Source: Salinibacterium sp. (GTDB lineage Bacteria > Actinomycetota > Actinomycetes > Actinomycetales > Microbacteriaceae). From it: a DNA stretch of 8,274 bases. Location of the stretch: positions 1 through 8,274 of the forward strand of contig SCSV01000072.1 in the NCBI GenBank assembly GCA_004297555.1, written 5' to 3'. The notes beneath the pieces are model-generated. The model ran no database searches and was not told where the DNA came from. It was given only the letters and a program-made list of their open reading frames with translations. Of the stretch, positions 1 to 8,274 are shown in pieces. A program made the translations under genes and the position numbers. Position 1 is the stretch's first letter. Every line of letters starts with the position of its first letter.

Positions 1-4334
<4,334 letters not shown>

Positions 4335-4342
4335 AGCGTACC

Positions 4343-4348
4343 GTCCTC
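4343..4348 (-). promoter_or_regulatory. Ribosome binding site of gltB
   Basis: GAGGAC on the minus strand ends 8 bases before the ATG at 4334 (10 bases from the end of the GAGG core). It is a good anti-16S match at a slightly long but acceptable distance, and it supports the chosen gltB start. Confidence 0.65.
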
Positions 4349-4360
4349 ACGATGGTGCTT

Positions 4361-4389
4361 GCGATAGGGGGGGGACGTCAGTGGCCCAA
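4361..4389 (-). promoter_or_regulatory. Weak candidate promoter for gltB
   Basis: On the minus strand TTGGGC (4389-4384) is followed after exactly 17 bases by TATCGC (4366-4361). Each hexamer matches 3 of 6 consensus positions for the main sigma factor, so the match is weak. The spacing and the location are right: a start near 4354 would give a leader of about 20 bases that still contains the ribosome binding site. gltB has its own 71-base gap and a function unrelated to lgt, so a separate promoter is plausible. Read-through from lgt would explain the layout equally well. Confidence 0.25.
4367..4374 (-). repeat. Homopolymer of eight C in the gltB leader region
   Basis: The plus strand has eight consecutive G at 4367-4374, so the gltB sense strand reads C8. 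It lies in the lgt-gltB gap, 33 bases ahead of the gltB ATG, and makes up the last eight bases of the possible promoter spacer. It is outside all coding sequence. Runs of this length can change length by strand slippage and are also prone to sequencing error. Confidence 0.95.
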
Positions 4390-4405
4390 AGGAAACTCGC
4401 CCAAA
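4384..4405 (-). repeat. 7-base direct repeat TTTGGGC in the lgt-gltB gap
   Basis: TTTGGGC occurs twice on the minus strand, at 4405-4399 and 4390-4384, with starts 15 bases apart. The first copy begins directly after the lgt TAA stop and the second overlaps the candidate -35 hexamer of gltB. The repeat is certain as sequence. A role as an operator is only a guess, and a chance repeat of this length is not improbable. Confidence 0.5.
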
Positions 4406-5464
4406 TTATGAGGACGTGGTGCTGCCTGTGCCGCTTGTGGCGAGCTCTTCGGAAGGTTCATCACTGTCCGAATAGGTCTCTCCGGAGTCTACAGCACCCT
4501 CTGGCTTCCACTCGCGACCGGGCCGGTAGGGGCTCGGTTCGGAACCCGGATGGCGGGACCTCTGCACGAGGAAGAGCACGATGCCGAGCACGATCGCAAA
4601 GATCGCGGCCCACACGTTCGAGCGCAGTCCGAGGTACACCTCGCTCGGGTCGACGCGAATCGACTCGAACCAGACCCGGCCGATTCCGTACCAGATCAGG
4701 TAGAGCGCCCAGAGCTTGCCCCACTGCAGCCGCGGCTGTGCTGCGCCGATGAGCACCGGGATCGTGAACCCGAATAGGTTGCGCTTCACGACGCGGAAGC
4801 TGCGCTCGGCGAGCAGGAGAACGGCGATGCCGATCAGGTTCCAGATGATCTCGTAGAGGAAGGTGGGGTGGAAGAGCGTGCCCGCCGGGAGGCCAACCGG
4901 ATACGCCGGGTTGGTGGGCTCGATCTCGAGCCCCCAGGGCAGGTCCGTGGGCTGGCCGAAGAGCTCGTGGTTGACGTAGTTGCCGAGGCGGCCGATGGCT
5001 TGCGCCAGGAGCATTGCGGGGGCGAGGGCATCCGCGAAGCTCCAGAATCGCAAGCCCGTGATGCGGCAACCGATGAAAGCGCCGACCGCGCCGGCGAGCA
5101 GCGAACCGAAGATCGCGTTGCCGCCCTCCCAGATGTAGAAGACGTGCACGAAGTCGTGGGTCGGGCCGAAGTAGTCGTTCGGATGCGTGAGCACGTGATA
5201 CGCGCGAGCGCCGACGAGACCGATCGGCACCGCCCAGATGATGACGTCGAGCACGACGCCGGGCTCGGCTCCCCGGCGGGTCAGTCGGCGCGAAGTCCAG
5301 ATCGTCGCGGCGATGATGCCGGCCACCATGATGATCGCGTAGGTGTGGATCGTCGGTACTTGCGACTCGGCGATGCCCGGAAACAGCCAGTGCAGCCATC
5401 GACCGATCGGAATCAACTTCCAGTCATCGGGAGGACTCGGGATGCTCAGCGGCAAGAACGACAA
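4406..5464 (-). CDS. lgt: Prolipoprotein diacylglyceryl transferase
   Basis: This integral membrane enzyme moves a diacylglyceryl group from phosphatidylglycerol to the lipobox cysteine of exported prolipoproteins, the first step of lipoprotein maturation. The product has 352 residues and about seven hydrophobic segments (first near 38-57, last near 284-300). The Lgt signature GRLGNYVNHELFG is at 158-170, with R159, N162, E167 and G170 matching the essential E. coli R143, N146, E151 and G154. GIGRVWFESIR supplies R263 and E267, equivalent to E. coli R239 and E243. WEGGNAIFGS replaces the E. coli loop that carries H103, as is usual in actinobacteria. FHPTFLYE at 198-205 is also typical. After the last membrane segment comes a hydrophilic tail of about 50 residues, rich in Ser, Glu and Asp, that E. 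coli Lgt (291 residues) lacks. The start is a TTG, chosen for its AGAAAGG site; it lies 36 bases after trpA. An upstream start is unlikely because that site would then be coding. Confidence 0.97.
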   Translation of the reverse strand: MSFLPLSIPSPPDDWKLIPIGRWLHWLFPGIAESQVPTIHTYAIIMVAGIIAATIWTSRRLTRRGAEPGVVLDVIIWAVPIGLVGARAYHVLTHPNDYFGPTHDFVHVFYIWEGGNAIFGSLLAGAVGAFIGCRITGLRFWSFADALAPAMLLAQAIGRLGNYVNHELFGQPTDLPWGLEIEPTNPAYPVGLPAGTLFHPTFLYEIIWNLIGIAVLLLAERSFRVVKRNLFGFTIPVLIGAAQPRLQWGKLWALYLIWYGIGRVWFESIRVDPSEVYLGLRSNVWAAIFAIVLGIVLFLVQRSRHPGSEPSPYRPGREWKPEGAVDSGETYSDSDEPSEELATSGTGSTTSS

Positions 5465-5472
5465 ACCGGCAA

Positions 5473-5479
5473 CCTTTCT
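5473..5479 (-). promoter_or_regulatory. Ribosome binding site that decides the TTG start of lgt
   Basis: AGAAAGG on the minus strand lies 8 bases before the TTG at 5464. No ATG or GTG in the same frame lies near it, so the site supports TTG as the initiator. The rest of the trpA-lgt gap (5465-5500) shows no hairpin and no clear promoter, so lgt is probably transcribed together with trpA. Confidence 0.65.
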
Positions 5480-5500
5480 GCGATAGACCCGGCGATGAAC

Positions 5501-6286
5501 CTAGGCAAGCTTAGTGCCGGTAGCGAGGTCGGCTGCCGCACGCGCGAGGCCGGGGACGCCGCCCTCGGCGAGCGCCGTGACGAGGGACGAACCGACGATA
5601 GCGCCGTCCGCGTATTCGAGCACTTCGCGAACCTGGGCAGCGCTCGAGATGCCCAGGCCGACGCACGCGCTCGTCGCGCCGACCTTGCGCAGACGGGCCA
5701 CGAGCACCCGCGCCGCCATGTCCACATCGTTGCGCGCGCCGGTGATGCCCATGGTCGAGACCGCGTAGACGAAGCCACGGCTCTTATCCACCGCTTGCTT
5801 GAGCCGCACATCGGTTGAGGAGGGGGCGGCGAGAAAGACGCGATCGAGCCCGGTGCGCTCCGATTCGATGAGCCACTCATGCGCTTCGTCGGGAATCAGA
5901 TCCGGGATGATCAAGCCGGCGCCTCCCGCCGCGAGCAGCTGATCGCTGAATTTGTCGACGCCGTACTGCAGCACCGGGTTCCAGTAGGTCATCACGAGGA
6001 TCGGCACGTCGACGCGGGCCGTGATCGCGGCCACCGCCTCGAAGCCGTGCGCGACGCGGAAGCCGTCGGCGAGTGCGCTCTGGGTCGCCTTCTGGATGAC
6101 CGTGCCATCCATCACCGGGTCGGAGTACGGCAGGCCCATCTCGATCACGTCGACGCCGTTCTCCGCCAGGGCGACGGCCGCCTCGATGCTCGTCTCGAGG
6201 TCGGGGAAGCCGACCGGGAGGTAGCCGATGAGGGCGCCGGAGCCGGCCTTCTTGCGGGCGGCGATCGCCGCGGCGACGTGGCTCAC
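5501..6286 (-). CDS. trpA: Tryptophan synthase alpha subunit
   Basis: TrpA cleaves indole-3-glycerol phosphate to indole and glyceraldehyde 3-phosphate in the cytoplasm. In the alpha2-beta2 complex, indole passes through a tunnel to TrpB. The product has 261 residues, a normal length for this TIM barrel (E. coli 268). The catalytic pair falls at the same numbers as in E. coli: E49 in VIEMGLPYSDP and D60 in VMDG. Y174 in FVYAVSTMGITGAR lies before the flexible loop 6 region. The phosphate-binding glycines are in GLGIS (211-215) and VGSSLV (231-236). The start is GTG at 6286. Its first bases overlap the trpB stop by 4 bases (GTGA), and AAGGA lies 6 bases upstream inside the end of trpB. The gene ends in TAG. 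Confidence 0.98.
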   Translation of the reverse strand: MSHVAAAIAARKKAGSGALIGYLPVGFPDLETSIEAAVALAENGVDVIEMGLPYSDPVMDGTVIQKATQSALADGFRVAHGFEAVAAITARVDVPILVMTYWNPVLQYGVDKFSDQLLAAGGAGLIIPDLIPDEAHEWLIESERTGLDRVFLAAPSSTDVRLKQAVDKSRGFVYAVSTMGITGARNDVDMAARVLVARLRKVGATSACVGLGISSAAQVREVLEYADGAIVGSSLVTALAEGGVPGLARAAADLATGTKLA

Positions 6287-6298
6287 GCGTCGTCCTTA
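6283..6298 (-). promoter_or_regulatory. trpB-trpA overlap with ribosome binding site
   Basis: The trpA GTG (6286-6284) and the trpB TGA (6285-6283) share bases in a GTGA overlap. TAAGGA (6298-6293), formed by the last codons of trpB, sits 6 bases before the GTG. This arrangement normally couples translation, which suits two subunits needed in equal amounts. Confidence 0.75.
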
Positions 6299-7497
6299 GA
6301 GACGTTGTCCAGAAGGTCGAAGTACTTGCCCGCGGTCTCCATGTCTTTGTCGCCGCGACCGCTCAGACTGACCAGGATCGTGGCATCCGGGCCCAGTTCC
6401 TGGCCGAGCTTCATCGTGCCGGCGAGGGCGTGGGCCGACTCGATCGCCGGGATGATGCCTTCGGTGCGGCTGAGCAGGCGCAGCGCCTCCATCGCCTCGT
6501 CGTCGCTGATCGGCAGATACGTGGCGCGGCCGATGTCGGCGAGCCAGGCGTGCTCGGGCCCAACGCCCGGGTAGTCGAGCCCGGCCGAGATCGAGTGTGA
6601 CTCGATGGTCTGGCCGTCTTCGTCCTGCAGCAGAATCGAGTGGGCGCCGTGCAACACCCCGGGGCGGCCGCGCGTGAATGTCGCCGCATGCTTTTCGGTG
6701 AGGTGGCCTTCGCCGGATGCCTCGTAGCCATAGAGGGCGACGGCGGGGTCATCCAGAAACGCGTGGAAGATGCCGATCGCATTGCTGCCACCGCCGACGC
6801 AGGCCGTGACCGCGGTCGGGAGCGCATCCGTAAGTTCGAGCACTTGGCGCCTGGCCTCTTCGCCGATGATCTTGTGGAAGTCGCGCACCATCACCGGGAA
6901 CGGGTGCGGGCCGGCGACCGTGCCGAGCAGGTAGTGCGTGTCGTCAACGTTGGCGACCCAGTCGCGCAGGGCGTCGTTGATGGCGTCTTTGAGCGTGCGC
7001 GACCCCGTTTTGACCGGCACCACGGTCGCGCCGAGCAGTCGCATGCGCGCGACGTTAAGGGCCTGGCGCTCGGTGTCGACCTCGCCCATGTAGATGACGC
7101 ACTCCATGCCGAATAGCGCCGCCGCGGTTGCGGTTGCGACTCCATGCTGGCCCGCGCCGGTCTCCGCGATCAGCCGGTTCTTGCCGAGGCGCTTCGCCAG
7201 CAGCGCTTGCCCGAGCACGTTGTTGATCTTGTGCGAGCCGGTGTGGTTGAGGTCTTCGCGCTTGAGCAGGATGCGCGCTCCCCCGGCGTGCTCGGCGAAG
7301 CGCGGCACCTCGGTGATGATCGAAGGTCGACCCGTGTAGGTCGCGTGCAGATAGGCGAGTTCCGCTTGAAAAGCCGGATCTACCTTGGCTTTCGCGTACG
7401 CCTCGGCCAGCTCATCGAGGGCTGCGATAAGTGATTCGGGTACGAAGCGCCCGCCGAAATCGCCGAAGTAGGGCCCGAGTTCGTCGCGGAGAGCCAT
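6283..7497 (-). CDS. trpB: Tryptophan synthase beta subunit
   Basis: TrpB is a pyridoxal phosphate enzyme that condenses indole from TrpA with L-serine to give L-tryptophan. The product has 404 residues, close to the usual 397-410. The cofactor lysine is K90 in HTGSHKINN (K87 in Salmonella). The catalytic glutamate is E112 in AETGAGQHGVA (Salmonella E109). The phosphate loop is GGGSNAIG at 235-242. LSGRGDKDM near 378-386 is the conserved C-terminal motif. The N-terminus LGPYFGDFGGRFVPE is that of the standard TrpB1 type, which pairs with TrpA, not the stand-alone TrpB2 type. The ATG at 7497 shares one base with the trpC stop (TGATG). No ribosome binding site is visible just upstream, so translation probably restarts after trpC. 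Confidence 0.99.
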   Translation of the reverse strand: MALRDELGPYFGDFGGRFVPESLIAALDELAEAYAKAKVDPAFQAELAYLHATYTGRPSIITEVPRFAEHAGGARILLKREDLNHTGSHKINNVLGQALLAKRLGKNRLIAETGAGQHGVATATAAALFGMECVIYMGEVDTERQALNVARMRLLGATVVPVKTGSRTLKDAINDALRDWVANVDDTHYLLGTVAGPHPFPVMVRDFHKIIGEEARRQVLELTDALPTAVTACVGGGSNAIGIFHAFLDDPAVALYGYEASGEGHLTEKHAATFTRGRPGVLHGAHSILLQDEDGQTIESHSISAGLDYPGVGPEHAWLADIGRATYLPISDDEAMEALRLLSRTEGIIPAIESAHALAGTMKLGQELGPDATILVSLSGRGDKDMETAGKYFDLLDNVSKDDA

Positions 7498-7499
7498 CA
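7495..7499 (-). promoter_or_regulatory. trpC-trpB one-base overlap (TGATG)
   Basis: The trpC TGA (7499-7497) and the trpB ATG (7497-7495) share one base. The last bases of trpC show no purine-rich ribosome binding site, so reinitiation by ribosomes that have finished trpC is the likely way trpB is translated. Confidence 0.7.
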
Positions 7500-8267
7500 G
7501 GCGGCCAGGAATTCGCGAAGAGTGGCCACCGGGTCGCCCGTGACAAGGGCCTCGCCGACCAGCACGACGTCTGCGCCGGCCCGCCGGTAGTGCGCGACAT
7601 CTGCCGCGGTCTTGACTGCTGATTCGGCGATGCGGATCACCCCTGTCGGGATCTGGTCGGCCAGGCGCCCGAACAGGTCCTGGTCGAGTTCGAACGTGCT
7701 GAGGTCGCGGGCGTTGACGCCGATGACATCCGCGCCAAGGTCGAGCGCGCGGCCCACCTCATCGGCGGAGTGCGTTTCGACGAGCGGGGTCATGCCGAGC
7801 TCGTTGACGAGTGCGAAAAGGGATGCGAGCGTGCGGTCATCCAGCGCCGCCACAATCAGGAGAACCAGGTCGGCTCCTGCGGCACGAGCCTCGAGCACTT
7901 GGTAGGGCTCGGCGATGAAATCCTTGCGAAGGATCGGGATGCTCGCGACCTCGCGCACCGCCTCCAGGTCGTCGAGCGAGCCGCCGAAACGGCGCCCCTC
8001 GGTGAGCACGCTGATCGCGCTCGCTCCACCGAGTTGGTACGACACCGCAAGCGAGGCCGGGTCGGGAATCTCGGCGAGAGCACCGCGCGAAGGGCTCGCC
8101 CGCTTGATCTCGGCGATGATGTGCACGAGCTCGCGCGGGGCGAGAGCGGCACGCGCATCGAGAGCGGCGGAGCGGGCGAGAGCCGCTTTTTCTACTTCGG
8201 CGAGACTGCGCGTTGCGCGACGGTCCGAAGCGTCGTGCAGAGCCCCGGCAACCAGATCGGCTAACAC
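7497..8267 (-). CDS. trpC: Indole-3-glycerol phosphate synthase
   Basis: TrpC closes the indole ring: carboxyphenylamino-deoxyribulose phosphate becomes indole-3-glycerol phosphate with loss of CO2 and water. The product has 256 residues, the size of a monofunctional TIM-barrel enzyme, with no fused TrpF domain. All the key residues known from the Sulfolobus enzyme are present: E53 and K55 in AEIKRASPSRG, K115 in ILRKDF, E164 in LVETHS, N185 in GVNARDL and S216 in IAESAV. VLVGEALV at 235-242 belongs to the phosphate site. The start used is GTG at 8267, where VLADLVAGAL aligns with the usual N-terminus. Only seven bases lie upstream, so no ribosome binding site can be judged and a slightly earlier start cannot be excluded. 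Codon 2 is TTA, the only TTA codon I found in the window. Confidence 0.97.
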   Translation of the reverse strand: MLADLVAGALHDASDRRATRSLAEVEKAALARSAALDARAALAPRELVHIIAEIKRASPSRGALAEIPDPASLAVSYQLGGASAISVLTEGRRFGGSLDDLEAVREVASIPILRKDFIAEPYQVLEARAAGADLVLLIVAALDDRTLASLFALVNELGMTPLVETHSADEVGRALDLGADVIGVNARDLSTFELDQDLFGRLADQIPTGVIRIAESAVKTAADVAHYRRAGADVVLVGEALVTGDPVATLREFLAA

Positions 8268-8274
8268 AGTGTCC

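Noticed and set aside
4335..4405. A rho-independent terminator after lgt
   Set aside because: I found no GC-rich inverted repeat followed by a T run on the minus strand. The only homopolymer is the C run.
4746..4760. Possible loss of a key histidine in Lgt relative to E. coli H103
   Set aside because: The relevant loop is WEGGNAIFG (residues 112-120, about 5131-5105). Actinobacterial Lgt proteins normally lack this histidine and are functional, so it does not signal a defect.
4461..5399. A 312-codon minus-strand frame inside lgt
   Set aside because: It is a shifted reading of lgt with a very Arg-, His- and Ala-rich product typical of out-of-frame high-G+C DNA. The lgt frame has the complete signature and membrane segments.
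4868..5818. A 316-codon plus-strand frame across lgt and trpA
   Set aside because: It spans the antisense of two well-identified genes and the gap between them. The product is Arg- and Asp-rich and matches no family I recognise.
5879..6574. A 231-codon plus-strand frame across the trpA-trpB junction
   Set aside because: It is antisense to the conserved parts of both subunits and looks like compositional noise.

Overview
This is an ordinary, tightly packed housekeeping region of a high-G+C Gram-positive bacterium, almost certainly an actinobacterium. My best guess is the Microbacteriaceae. The reasons are third positions dominated by G and C, GTG and TTG starts, a single TTA codon, actinobacterial versions of every protein, and the order trpC-trpB-trpA-lgt-gltB. 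I recall that order from this group but could not search for it.

All five genes lie on the minus strand, so transcription runs from the right edge to the left edge. From right to left they are: trpC (indole-3-glycerol phosphate synthase, 8267-7497), trpB (tryptophan synthase beta, 7497-6283), trpA (tryptophan synthase alpha, 6286-5501), a 36-base gap, lgt (prolipoprotein diacylglyceryl transferase, 5464-4406), a 71-base gap, and gltB (glutamate synthase large subunit, starting at 4334 and cut off by the left edge with roughly 75-85 C-terminal residues missing). I translated gltB across nearly all of the window and met no in-frame stop.

The three trp genes perform the last steps of tryptophan synthesis. 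TrpC makes indole-3-glycerol phosphate, TrpA cleaves it to indole, and TrpB joins indole to serine. They overlap by 1 and 4 bases, so their translation is probably coupled. lgt follows closely and has its own ribosome binding site. It acts in lipoprotein maturation, unrelated to tryptophan. gltB encodes the glutamine- and 2-oxoglutarate-using subunit of GOGAT, whose partner gltD would be expected just beyond the left edge.

Only two gaps exceed a few bases, and neither reaches 300 bases. The 71-base lgt-gltB gap is the only real regulatory candidate: it holds a run of eight C (minus strand), a weak promoter-like pair of hexamers spaced by 17 bases that include this run, a 7-base direct repeat and a weak GlnR-like half-site. 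I saw no tRNA, rRNA, insertion sequence, CRISPR array, phage gene, convincing terminator or undescribed system. The long plus-strand open frames are antisense shadows of the real genes.
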